From contig JAJDNS010000181.1 of NCBI GenBank assembly GCA_022340585.1, positions 1 through 35,616 of the forward strand: a stretch of DNA of 35,616 nt, read 5' to 3'. Every line of letters begins with the position of its first letter. Within the stretch, counting starts at the first letter, position 1. Of the stretch, positions 23,535-31,198 are shown one piece after another. The position numbers were made by a program, and so were the translations under genes. The notes below the pieces were generated by a model, which was not told the DNA's origin, made no database searches, and saw only the letters and a list, made by a program, of their open reading frames with translations. The DNA is from Acidobacteriota bacterium. Its GTDB lineage: Bacteria; Acidobacteriota; Vicinamibacteria; Fen-336.

Positions 23535-24730
23535 CCCCCCACGAGCGCGAGCGCCTGTCCGCCTGGCTCGACGGGGAGCTGCCCCCCGCCGAGCGGGCGG
23601 AGGTCGAGGGGCACCTCGCCGCCTGCGAGGAGTGCGCCGCCCTTCTCGCGGACCTGGGGGCGGTGGACGGTCTCGCCCGCGAGCTTCCGGCGGAGCCGCC
23701 GGCCGGGTACCTGGAGGGGTTCCCCGCGCGTGTGCGGGCGCGGATCGAAGGCTCGATCCGGGCCCGTGGGGCGACTCCGCCGCCACGCTGGCGGATCCCC
23801 GTCTGGACCTGGGCGGCGGCGGCCGTGCTTGTTCTCGCCGTCGTGACTCCCCTCACCCTCGAACGTCTCGACCATGAGGCGGTGCCGGCGAGGCAGGATC
23901 GGCGGGCCCAGGCCCCGAAGGAGGCGCCGGAGATCGGCGCCCTCTCGAGCGTCCCGGGGGAGGCGGACGAGGCGGTCCCCGCCGATCGAGATCGGGAGCC
24001 CGAGCAACAAGCGAAGCGGGAGGTACGACGGGAGCTTCGGCTCGAGGAACGCGCGCGGGAGCCCGAGCCGGCCTTCGCCGTCCCTCCCGCTCCGGAGCCG
24101 ACGGATACCACCGCGGCCCGTCCCCCGGCGTTGTCCCGCGGGAGCGGGGCGGCAGCGCCGCCGGCGGCACCGGAGAGCGGGACACCCGGACGGTGGACCG
24201 AGACGCCTTCTCCCGAGGCGGCGGCCCCGGTGACGGTCGAGGGGGAAGCCCGGGAAGAGGTCCTGACCCCGGGGCTCCGACTTCGAGGCCCGGTGGCGAA
24301 GGATGACGTCGCGACGGGCGACGCGGCACTAGAGGATGCCCGGGTGAGGGCCGACGCTCCCGCGAAGGGACGGATGGCCGCGCCCCGGACCGTCGAGGGA
24401 CAGGGAGGCCTCGCCGCGGCGGAGAAGAAGACCGTTCCCGGGGACACCCTCACCTACGCCCGGCTGGCCCGGCGCACGCCCTCGGGGGCTGCCGCCTGGC
24501 GCGCGTACCGTGAGGATTGGCGCGCATTCGTCGAGGCGTACCCCGGGAGCCGCCACGTCGACGAGGCTCGCGTGCGGGTGATCGAGGCGGGGCTCGAGGC
24601 CTGGCACGCGGGGGGTGACCCCGAGGACCTCACCCGGGCGCAAGGCGACGCCGACGCGTATCTGGCCCGGGATGACGCCGGGCTGAGGGAGCGGGTCCTC
24701 CGCGCCCTGTCCGCGGCGCAGAGCCGCTAG
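23531..24730 (+). CDS. Transmembrane anti-sigma factor with zinc-finger (zf-HC2) domain
   Basis: 399 residues. The N-terminal anti-sigma domain carries the Hx3Cx2C zinc motif HLAACEEC (His28, Cys32, Cys35). One TM helix lies at about 90-110 (VWTWAAAAVLVLAVVTPLTL), and a long periplasmic part of about 290 residues follows. That part is Pro/Glu/Ala/Arg rich to about 310, then ends in a helical TPR-like domain (TYARLARRTPSGAAAWRAYREDWRAFVEAYPGSRHVDEARVRVIEAG). The N-domain holds the sigma factor until an envelope signal triggers release, usually by proteolysis. The periplasmic domain is unusually long and is the likely sensor. Its stop TAG at 24728-24730 overlaps the stop of the convergent antiporter gene in a CTAG palindrome. 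Confidence 0.9.
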   Translation: MTPHERERLSAWLDGELPPAERAEVEGHLAACEECAALLADLGAVDGLARELPAEPPAGYLEGFPARVRARIEGSIRARGATPPPRWRIPVWTWAAAAVLVLAVVTPLTLERLDHEAVPARQDRRAQAPKEAPEIGALSSVPGEADEAVPADRDREPEQQAKREVRRELRLEERAREPEPAFAVPPAPEPTDTTAARPPALSRGSGAAAPPAAPESGTPGRWTETPSPEAAAPVTVEGEAREEVLTPGLRLRGPVAKDDVATGDAALEDARVRADAPAKGRMAAPRTVEGQGGLAAAEKKTVPGDTLTYARLARRTPSGAAAWRAYREDWRAFVEAYPGSRHVDEARVRVIEAGLEAWHAGGDPEDLTRAQGDADAYLARDDAGLRERVLRALSAAQSR

Positions 24731-26202
24731 GCCGCCTCGTCCTCGTCGTCCTCCTCGCCCTCCGGCAGGCGGTCGATGGTGAACCCGGTGAAGCCGTAGA
24801 CCGCGGACACCAGGGGATTGAGGAGGTTGAAGAAGCAGTACGGCAGGTAGGTGAAGGCGGGCACACCCAGGGTCCCGGCCATGAAGGCCCCGCAGGTGTT
24901 CCACGGGATGAGGGGGGAGGTCAGGGTGCCAGCGTCCTCGAGGGCCCGGGAGAGGTTCTTGGGGTGAAGGCGGCGACGACGGTACTCGGCCCGGAACATC
25001 CGACCCGGCAAGACGATGGCGATGTACTGGTCGGAAGCGATCACGTTCATGGTCGCGGACGAGGCCAAGGTCGCGGCCACGAGCGTGCCGGTGCTGCTCA
25101 CCATGGAGAGGACGCTGGCCGCCAGCTTCTCGAGCATCTTCGTGGTCTCCAGCACCGCCCCGAACATCATGGCGGAGAGGATGAGCCACACCGTGTTCAG
25201 CATGTTCGCCATGCCCCCGCGGGAGAGCAGGTCGTCGAGGGCCTGGTTGCCCGAGGTCGCGGTGAAGCCGGCGAACAAGGCCATCCAGCAGCCTTTGACC
25301 AGCGCGAGGCCCCGGGGCAGGTCGGTCTCCCCTACGAAGGTGAGGATGGCCCGGGGCTGGAAGAAGAACGCGAAGACCGCGCCCACCAGGGCCCCGATCA
25401 GGAGGGCGGGGAAGGCGGGCATGCGACGCCACACCAGCACCAGCACCAGGACCGCGGGCAGGAGCAGGTGGAGTCCGATGACGAAGCTGCCGTCGAGGGC
25501 GGCGAGGATGACATCGAGGTCGCGGGCCTGCTCGGGAATGGGACTCATCCACCCGATGACGGCGAAGCCGACGAGGGCCAGGATCAGGGACGGTGTCGTC
25601 GTCCACATCATGTGACGGATGTGGACGAAGAGCTCCGTCCCCGCCACCGCCGGGGCCAGGTTGGTGGTGTCGCTGAGGGGCGACATCTTGTCGCCGAAGT
25701 AGGCCCCCGAGATGATGGCGCCGGCGGTGAGACCGAGGTTGAGGTCCTGGGCGGTGGCCACACCCACGAGGGCGATGCCGATGGTCGAGGCCGTGGTCCA
25801 GGAGGAGCCGGTGGCGATGGAGACAAAGGAGCAGATCACGCAGGCGGCGGCATAGAAGACGGCGGGGCTGAGGAGCTTGAGCCCGTAGTAGATCATCGTG
25901 GGCACGACGCCGGCGAGGATCCAGGTGCCGATGAGGGCGCCCACCACCAGCAGGATGAGGATGGCCCCCATGGACAGCGAGATGCCGCGGACGATTCCCC
26001 GCTCGAGCTCGCGCCACGGGTAGCCCAGGCGCACCCCGATGACGATCCCGACGCCGGCGGACAGGATCAGCGCGATCTGGTTGGGGCCCTGGGAGGAGCC
26101 GTCCCCGAAGAGGAAGACGGAGGCGGCGAGCAGGCCGACCAGGACACCCACCGGGACGAGGGCCTGGGCCAGGGTGGGGGCCTTTCGGGGTGGGGAGTCC
26201 AT
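24727..26202 (-). CDS. NhaC-family Na+/H+ antiporter
   Basis: 491 residues with about twelve TM segments. NhaC marks are FVSIATGSSWTTASTIGIALVGVA, ISGAYFGDKMSPLSDTTNLAPAVAGTELFVHIRHMMWTTTPSLI, and GTLTSPLIPWNTCGAFMAGTLGV. It exchanges Na+ for H+ across the inner membrane and may act in pH or salt balance. The C-terminus is strongly acidic (EGEEDDEDEAA). Start ATG 26202 has no Shine-Dalgarno; TGCTATCCT lies 8 nt upstream, so a leaderless message is likely. The frame stays open to 26493 but that covers the DAHP synthase gene. It is divergent from DAHP synthase. Confidence 0.92.
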   Translation of the reverse strand: MDSPPRKAPTLAQALVPVGVLVGLLAASVFLFGDGSSQGPNQIALILSAGVGIVIGVRLGYPWRELERGIVRGISLSMGAILILLVVGALIGTWILAGVVPTMIYYGLKLLSPAVFYAAACVICSFVSIATGSSWTTASTIGIALVGVATAQDLNLGLTAGAIISGAYFGDKMSPLSDTTNLAPAVAGTELFVHIRHMMWTTTPSLILALVGFAVIGWMSPIPEQARDLDVILAALDGSFVIGLHLLLPAVLVLVLVWRRMPAFPALLIGALVGAVFAFFFQPRAILTFVGETDLPRGLALVKGCWMALFAGFTATSGNQALDDLLSRGGMANMLNTVWLILSAMMFGAVLETTKMLEKLAASVLSMVSSTGTLVAATLASSATMNVIASDQYIAIVLPGRMFRAEYRRRRLHPKNLSRALEDAGTLTSPLIPWNTCGAFMAGTLGVPAFTYLPYCFFNLLNPLVSAVYGFTGFTIDRLPEGEEDDEDEAA

Positions 26203-26210
26203 GGCGCAGG

Positions 26211-26216
26211 AGGATA
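26211..26216 (-). promoter_or_regulatory. Extended -10-like box (TGC-TATCCT) before nhaC-like gene
   Basis: TGCTATCCT on the minus strand ends 8 nt before the ATG at 26202. No Shine-Dalgarno is present. Leaderless start inferred. Confidence 0.45.
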
Positions 26217-26267
26217 GCACGCGGCCTCGGTCGCCTCGGCCGGGCCGGCCCGCCGGCGCGGACAGGC

Positions 26268-26273
26268 TAAGAT
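26268..26273 (+). promoter_or_regulatory. -10-like box (GC-TAAGAT) for DAHP synthase
   Basis: TAAGAT lies 23 nt before the GTG at 26297. GGAGG at 26281-26285 would sit in a leader of about 17 nt. This gene therefore differs from its leaderless neighbours in having a ribosome site. Confidence 0.4.
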
Positions 26274-26296
26274 GAGGGTTTGGAGGTGACCCCCCC

Positions 26297-27310
26297 GTGC
26301 TGATCGTGATGAAGCAGGACGCCACGCCGGACGAGATCCAGGGAGTCTCGCGGGCCATCGAGGCCCGGGGGTTCAAGGCCCACCCCATCCCCGGCGCACA
26401 GCGCACCGCCATCGGGGTCACCGGAAACCGCGGGGCGGTGGACCAGCCGGTGTTCGAGAGCCTCCCCGGGGTGTTCGAGGTCATCCCAGTCACCCACGGC
26501 TACAAGCTCGTCTCCCGTGAGGTGAAGCCGGAGGACACCATCGTCGAGATCGGCGACGTCCGGGTCGGGGGGAGGGAGCTGGTGATCGCGGCCGGACCCT
26601 GTGCGGTGGAGTCGCTCGAGCAGGTCCTGACCGTGGCCCGGGGGGTGAAGGAGGCGGGGGCCCGCCTCCTTCGGGGCGGGGCCTTCAAGCCCCGGACGAG
26701 CCCGTACTCGTTCCAGGGCCTCGGAGAGGAGGGTCTGAAGATCCTGGCTGCGGCCCGGGAGGAAACGGGTCTGGCGGTGGTGACCGAAGTCCTCGATCCC
26801 GAGGGAGTGGACCTGGTCGAGCACTACGCCGACGTCATCCAGATCGGCGCCCGGAACATGCAGAACTTCTCCCTGCTCAAGCGGTGCGGGAAAGCGGGCA
26901 AGCCGGTGCTCCTCAAGCGGGGGCTGGCCGCGACCCTCGAGGAGTTCCTGATGTCGGCCGAGTACATCCTCGCCGAGGGCAACTACGACGTGATCCTGTG
27001 CGAGCGGGGGGTGCGCACCTTCTCCGACTTCTCTCGCAACACCCTCGACCTCGCGGTGGTGCCGGCGGTGAAGACACGCTCCCACCTCCCCATCGTGGTG
27101 GACCCGTCCCACGGCACCGGGCGGCGGGACAAGGTCCGGGCCATGTCCCGGGGAGCGGTGGCGGTGGGAGCGGACGGGCTCCTCGTCGAGGTTCACCACG
27201 ACCCCGACACCGCGCTCTCGGACGGTCCTCAGTCACTCACCCCCAAGATGTTCGCCACCCTGATGGGGGAGCTGCGTCAGATCGCGCCGGTGATCGGCAG
27301 GGAGCTCTGA
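26297..27310 (+). CDS. aroF: 3-deoxy-7-phosphoheptulonate synthase (DAHP synthase, type I-beta)
   Basis: 337 residues. It condenses phosphoenolpyruvate and erythrose 4-phosphate, the entry step of the shikimate pathway. An N-terminal ferredoxin-like (ACT-like) regulatory domain spans about 1-70 (MLIVMKQDATPDEIQGVSRAIEARGFKAHPIPGAQRTAIGVTG), which usually gives feedback control by tyrosine or chorismate-derived products. The barrel follows: VIAAGPCAVES, RGGAFKPRTSPYSFQG, IQIGARNMQNFSLL, PVLLKRG, CERGVRTF, VVDPSHGTGRRDKV. Metal-binding Cys, His, Glu and Asp positions are in these motifs. GTG start with GGAGG nine to ten bases before it. The stop TGA is followed at once by repeat copy D. Confidence 0.95.
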   Translation: MLIVMKQDATPDEIQGVSRAIEARGFKAHPIPGAQRTAIGVTGNRGAVDQPVFESLPGVFEVIPVTHGYKLVSREVKPEDTIVEIGDVRVGGRELVIAAGPCAVESLEQVLTVARGVKEAGARLLRGGAFKPRTSPYSFQGLGEEGLKILAAAREETGLAVVTEVLDPEGVDLVEHYADVIQIGARNMQNFSLLKRCGKAGKPVLLKRGLAATLEEFLMSAEYILAEGNYDVILCERGVRTFSDFSRNTLDLAVVPAVKTRSHLPIVVDPSHGTGRRDKVRAMSRGAVAVGADGLLVEVHHDPDTALSDGPQSLTPKMFATLMGELRQIAPVIGREL

Positions 27311-27383
27311 GGACCGAACCGGCCAGCGGCCGGATGCCCCGGCCCAGGACGCGATTGGGCCATGGCGATCGTTTCCCGGGCAC
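27309..27383 (+). repeat. Dispersed two-hairpin repeat, copy D
   Basis: TGAGGACCGAACCGG, starting at the DAHP synthase stop codon, then small hairpin CCGGCC-agc-GGCCGG and a long arm around GCCATGGC. Closest to copy E at 35264-35340, sharing the GAACCGG and GCCATGGCGATC variants. Confidence 0.8.
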
Positions 27384-27405
27384 GGGTCCCGCCACCACGC
27401 GGCGC

Positions 27406-27572
27406 TCACTCGAGGCGGATAATCCCCGCGCGAGGGTGAGGTCCCGTCCGTGGTTCGGCCTCACTCGAGGCGGATAATCCCCCGCGCGAGGGTGAGGTCC
27501 CGTCCGTGGTTCGGCCTCACTCGAGGCGGATAATCCCCGCGCGAGGGTGAGGTCCCCGTCCGTGGTTCGGCC
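27406..27572. repeat. Tandem repeat, three 55/56 bp units copied from the 3' end of the DUF4388 gene
   Basis: Units at 27406-27460, 27461-27516 and 27517-27572. They differ only by single C insertions in C-runs. The first 18 bases of each unit equal the last 18 bases of the gene that ends at 27573, so the array is a run of duplicated gene ends plus its flank. Each unit carries a GCCTC-ACTC-GAGGC hairpin (except the first) and GATAAT. There are no spacers, so it is not a CRISPR. Confidence 0.9.
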
Positions 27573-28673
27573 TCACTCGAGGCGGATAATCTCCCGCTCG
27601 AGGAGCCGCCCGAAGATCAACAGCGCCGCGTCCTCGCCCATGGGGCAGAGCTTGAGGATGGACTGCACATCCCACTCGCCGTTGACGCGGCTGAGGACGA
27701 AGCCCTCCTGGGGATCGAGGGTCTCGCGGGTGAGGGACTCGAGGTCGACGGCGAGTACCGGGACCCGGGTGCGGTCGATGCTCTGGCGGTTCCTCTGGTT
27801 CTGGCGGGCCTCCTGGGTCGCGATGAGGCCCTTCTTGGCGTTCTGGTTGAGACGATCCAGGGCCAGGACGTCCTCGTAGGCCTTGCGGGCGGCGTCGAAG
27901 CGCTTCTCCCGGAGGCGCTGGTAGGCGAGGGCGAGGAGGGCCTGGATGGCGCCGACGGGGTCGGCGGGGGGCACGTCCCGCACCTCGGCGACCTCCACGA
28001 GGCCCCGGGAGTGCAGGTCGAAGAGGAGAACCGCGGTCTCGTACTCCGAGCGGCGGATCTCGAGGCTGATCTCGGTGATGGTGCGCCCGTCGCGGACCAG
28101 GCCCAGGATCTGCGTCTCGACCTCGGCGAGATTCCCGTGGTCCGCGCCGGTGGTCCGGAAGGAGGTGGCCATGGAGGGAAACAGCTCCTCGATGCGCCGG
28201 CGCTCGTCGACGCGGCGGATTCCTTCGAGGATGACCGGGGTGACCGGGGTCTCGTAGGTGACGCGGATGTCGACGGGGACCTCGCCCTCGCGGAACTCGA
28301 ACTGCCCGGACGGCCAGAGGAAGAGGTCGTAGAGGGTCTCCTCGGCCTTGGCCTTGAGCGCCCGCTTGAGGTCGTACTCGGCCAGGACGCCGTCGGCGAG
28401 GAGGATGGAGCCGAGAAGGTCGCTCCGCTCCTCCTGGGCGAGGAGGGCCTTGAAGAGCTGCTCCTCGGTGACGAGGTTGAGACGGATCAGGAACTGCCCG
28501 AGGGACTCCCGCGGGTCGTTGGACCAGGAGGAGAAGATGTTCCCGTCCTGGACGATGATCCGCTTCTGGAGGGACCCCCGCTCGATGTGGAGGGTCCCGG
28601 TCTTGCGGCCCGCGGTGATCCACTGGAGGACGTCGGGCAGAGCCATGGTCTGAAGATCGCCGCGGAGGCTCAT
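27573..28673 (-). CDS. DUF4388 domain protein (PatA-like N-terminus, TPR-like segment)
   Basis: 366 residues. The N-terminal DUF4388 domain spans about 1-100: MSLRGDLQTMALPDVLQWITAGRKTGTLHIERGSLQKRIIVQDGNIFSSWSND. The next 60 or so residues repeat a similar pattern (LGQFLIRLNLVTEEQLFKALLAQEE). A helical middle with TPR features follows (QALLALAYQRLREKRFDAARKAYEDVLALDRLNQNAKKGLIATQE, about 245-290), then a second winged-helix-like part (LDPQEGFVLSRVNGEWDVQSILKLCPMGEDAALLIFGRLLEREII). Such proteins occur with gliding and two-component systems in Myxococcota and Acidobacteriota; molecular role unknown. No signal or TM. 19 bp downstream of the HNH gene, likely same transcript. Confidence 0.85.
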   Translation of the reverse strand: MSLRGDLQTMALPDVLQWITAGRKTGTLHIERGSLQKRIIVQDGNIFSSWSNDPRESLGQFLIRLNLVTEEQLFKALLAQEERSDLLGSILLADGVLAEYDLKRALKAKAEETLYDLFLWPSGQFEFREGEVPVDIRVTYETPVTPVILEGIRRVDERRRIEELFPSMATSFRTTGADHGNLAEVETQILGLVRDGRTITEISLEIRRSEYETAVLLFDLHSRGLVEVAEVRDVPPADPVGAIQALLALAYQRLREKRFDAARKAYEDVLALDRLNQNAKKGLIATQEARQNQRNRQSIDRTRVPVLAVDLESLTRETLDPQEGFVLSRVNGEWDVQSILKLCPMGEDAALLIFGRLLEREIIRLE

Positions 28674-28692
28674 CGGGGGCCCCGACGCCTGC

Positions 28693-29226
28693 TCAGTGCT
28701 CGTCCCAGGAGATATCCCAGAACAGGTAGTCGCGCCAGCTCTCCGGGGCCCGACGGAGACCCAGGCTGAGGGTCAGATGAGCAAAGGCCGGGGGGCGGCG
28801 GGGCTTGCGCAGGAGGACCAGGTTGGCCTCCTCGGGCAGCTGATCTCCCTTCCGGCGGTTGCAGGGGATGCAGCAGGTGACGATGTTGTTCCAGTCCTTC
28901 CGACCCCCGCGGGCCACCGGGACGACGTGATCGAAGGTGAGCTGGGCGGGACCAAGGCGGCGGCCGCAGTACTGGCACCGGTGGTCGTCCCGGGCGTAGA
29001 CGTTGGCGCGGGTGAAGGGCACCTCGGCGTACGCCCGCTTGAGGTGGACGTGGCGGAGCAGGCGGAGAACCGAGGGCTGCTTCACCCGGATCGTCACCCC
29101 CCGGATCTCGCGGTCGTAGTGGGCGAGGACCTCGACCTTTCCCTTGAAGAGAAGGGTGATCGCCTTCTGCCACGAGACGACGCGCAGGGGCTCGTACGAC
29201 GCGTTGAGAACGAGCGTCTGGTCCAT
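28693..29226 (-). CDS. HNH endonuclease family protein
   Basis: 177 residues from ATG 29226 (a TTG 12 bases upstream is less likely). The HNH core has zinc ligands Cys84/Cys87 (CQYCG) and Cys119/Cys122 (CIPC), the catalytic His100 (TFDHVVPVARGG) and Asn114 (DWNNIV). The N-terminal half (VLNASYEPLRVVSWQKAITLLFKGKVEVLAHYDREIRG) is the part commonly found in stand-alone cellular HNH proteins, not in phage packaging enzymes. It could be a housekeeping nuclease; no toxin, methylase or mobile element is next to it. CACAAT at 29246-29251 resembles a -10 box. Confidence 0.88.
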   Translation of the reverse strand: MDQTLVLNASYEPLRVVSWQKAITLLFKGKVEVLAHYDREIRGVTIRVKQPSVLRLLRHVHLKRAYAEVPFTRANVYARDDHRCQYCGRRLGPAQLTFDHVVPVARGGRKDWNNIVTCCIPCNRRKGDQLPEEANLVLLRKPRRPPAFAHLTLSLGLRRAPESWRDYLFWDISWDEH

Positions 29227-29283
29227 GGCGACAGCCAAAGAAGGATTGTGCCGTCGGCCTCAGACGACGTCAAGACGCGGTCC

Positions 29284-29934
29284 TCAGGCGGGCGCCCGCG
29301 CCTCCCGGACGACGCGAACGTACTCCCGCGCCCGCTCGGTGATGGTGGCCGCCTCTCCGCGGCGGAGGGCCGTGACGTCGACGAGGTCGGCCCCGACCCC
29401 GAGGGCGGAGGCCCCGTTGCGGATGAAGTCCCCGGCCGTCTTCAGGTTGACGCCGCCGGTGGGCACCAGATCGATCTGGGGGAGGGGAGCCTTCAGGGCC
29501 TTGATGTAGCTGGGCCCTCCCACCGCCCCGGCCGGGAAGACCTTGACCATGTCGGCTCCGGCCCGCCACGCGGTGACCACCTCGGTGGGGGTGAGGGCGC
29601 CGGGCAGGACGGCCACGCCGGCCTCGTTGCACAGGGCAATGGTGTCCAGGTTCAGCGAGGGACTCACGATGAACCGGGCCCCCGCGTCCATGCACTCCCG
29701 GGCCGCGTCCGGGTCGAGGACCGTCCCCGCGCCCACGACGGCGTCACCGCCCCGGCCCGCCACCTCCCGGATCACCTCCACCGCCCCGGGAACGGTCATG
29801 GTGATCTCGAGGACCGTCACGCCTCCGGCCTGAATGGCATCGGCGGCCTGGGCCGCTTCGTCCGGGGACTGGGCCCGGATGACCGGAACGAGCCCCACCG
29901 AGCGGATGCGCTCGAGCACGTCTGCCTTGTCCAC
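29284..29934 (-). CDS. eda: 2-dehydro-3-deoxy-phosphogluconate aldolase (KDPG/KHG aldolase)
   Basis: 216 residues. It splits 2-keto-3-deoxy-6-phosphogluconate into pyruvate and glyceraldehyde 3-phosphate. Glu43 (VLEITMTVPGAV) and the Schiff-base Lys131 (MVKVFPAGAVGGPSYIKAL) are in place, with GAGTVLD and VPTGGVN. GTG start at 29934 with GGAGGA just upstream. It follows kdgK by 43 bp, so the two steps KDG to KDPG to pyruvate are encoded together, for sugar-acid or pectin/alginate-type breakdown. No uronate isomerase or dehydratase lies in the window. Confidence 0.93.
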   Translation of the reverse strand: MDKADVLERIRSVGLVPVIRAQSPDEAAQAADAIQAGGVTVLEITMTVPGAVEVIREVAGRGGDAVVGAGTVLDPDAARECMDAGARFIVSPSLNLDTIALCNEAGVAVLPGALTPTEVVTAWRAGADMVKVFPAGAVGGPSYIKALKAPLPQIDLVPTGGVNLKTAGDFIRNGASALGVGADLVDVTALRRGEAATITERAREYVRVVREARAPA

Positions 29935-29977
29935 GGCTCCTCCCCCCGGGCCCGGTGGGCCCTGGTGTCCCGCGCTG

Positions 29978-31078
29978 CTATCGCGCCACCCGCGCCGATC
30001 CCCCGCGCATCACCCTCTCGACCTCGGAGAGTCGGACCATGGTGGTGTCGCCGGGTGTGGTCATGGCCAGGGCCCCGTGGGCGGCCCCGCAGTCCACGGC
30101 CCACTGGGGGTCCTTCCCGGCCAGAAACCCGTAGATGAGGCCGGAGGCGAACGAGTCGCCGCCCCCGACGCGGTCGAAGATCTCGAGGCCCGCGAACTGC
30201 CGCGACCGGTGAAGCTGACCCCCGACGTGGAGAACCGCGCCCCAGTCGTTGACCGACGCGGTGCGAGCGCTCCGGAGAGTCGTGGCCACGGCCTTGAAGT
30301 TGGGGAAGGCGCCCCGGGCCTTCTCGATCATGCGCTGGAAGTTCCCCACGTCGAGAGCGGACAGGTTCTCGTCGAGCCCCTCCACCTCGAAGCCCAGGGC
30401 CGCGGTGAAGTCCTCCTCGTTGCCCAGCATGACGTCGACGAGGGGAGCGAGGTCACGGTTGACCTCGCGGGCCCGGGCCTTGCCGCCGATGGCCTTCCAC
30501 AACGACGGGCGGTAGTTGAGGTCGTAGGAGACCACGGTCCCGTGGGCGCGGGCCGCGGTCATGGCCTCCTTGACGACCCCCGGGGTGGTGTCCGAGAGGG
30601 CGGCGAAGATGCCGCCGGTGTGGAACCAGCGCGCGCCCTCCTTGCCGAAGACCTGGTCCCAGTCGATGTCCCCCGGGCGGAGCTGGGACACCGCGGTGTG
30701 GCCGCGGTCCGAGCACCCGAGAGCCGCCCGCACGCCGAAGCCCCGCTCGGTGAAGTTGAGGCCGTTGCGGACGGTACGGCCGACCCCGTCGTCGGTGACC
30801 CACCGGACGTGAGACTGGTCGACCCCCCCCTGGTTGATCAGGTCCTGGAGGAGGTGGCCCACCGCGTTGTCGACGAAGGCGGTGACGATGGCGGTGCGCT
30901 GTCCAAAGCAGCGCCGGAGGCCCCGGGCCACGTTGTACTCCCCGCCCCCCTCCCACACCTGGAAGTGGCGGGTGGTGTGGATGCGGAGGTCACCGGGGTC
31001 GAGACGGAGCATGACCTCGCCGAGGCTGACGAGGTCGAAGCGGCAGTCGGAGGCGGGCTTGAGGGGCAGCATCGTCAT
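29978..31078 (-). CDS. kdgK: PfkB-family sugar kinase, probable 2-keto-3-deoxygluconate kinase
   Basis: 366 residues. ATP-dependent ribokinase-fold kinase. Visible motifs are FDLVSLGEVMLRLDPGD (start), VWEGGGEYNVARGL (substrate lid and signature 1), YDLNYRPSLW, NEEDF and the catalytic signature 2 FDRVGGGDSFASGL with the active Asp. The pairing with eda supports KDG as substrate; fructokinase or ribokinase cannot be excluded on sequence alone. At about 366 residues it is slightly longer than typical PfkB (300-330). ATG 31078 has AGGTGG upstream; the frame runs to 31147 without support. TAGGGT at 31146-31151 is a possible -10 box. Confidence 0.85.
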   Translation of the reverse strand: MTMLPLKPASDCRFDLVSLGEVMLRLDPGDLRIHTTRHFQVWEGGGEYNVARGLRRCFGQRTAIVTAFVDNAVGHLLQDLINQGGVDQSHVRWVTDDGVGRTVRNGLNFTERGFGVRAALGCSDRGHTAVSQLRPGDIDWDQVFGKEGARWFHTGGIFAALSDTTPGVVKEAMTAARAHGTVVSYDLNYRPSLWKAIGGKARAREVNRDLAPLVDVMLGNEEDFTAALGFEVEGLDENLSALDVGNFQRMIEKARGAFPNFKAVATTLRSARTASVNDWGAVLHVGGQLHRSRQFAGLEIFDRVGGGDSFASGLIYGFLAGKDPQWAVDCGAAHGALAMTTPGDTTMVRLSEVERVMRGGSARVAR

Positions 31079-31198
31079 GGTGGGTCCACCTTCCTGCCCG
31101 GCGGGGGGGCCCGGGGGGGCCGGGTCGGCCGCGGGGACAGGAGGCACCCTAGCCCCGGGCCCGCGGGGGTGTCAATCCGGCGCGCGGGGTCGGTCCGT

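Noticed and set aside
27406..27572. CRISPR array
   Set aside because: The units are head-to-tail with no variable spacers, and they derive from the adjacent gene end.
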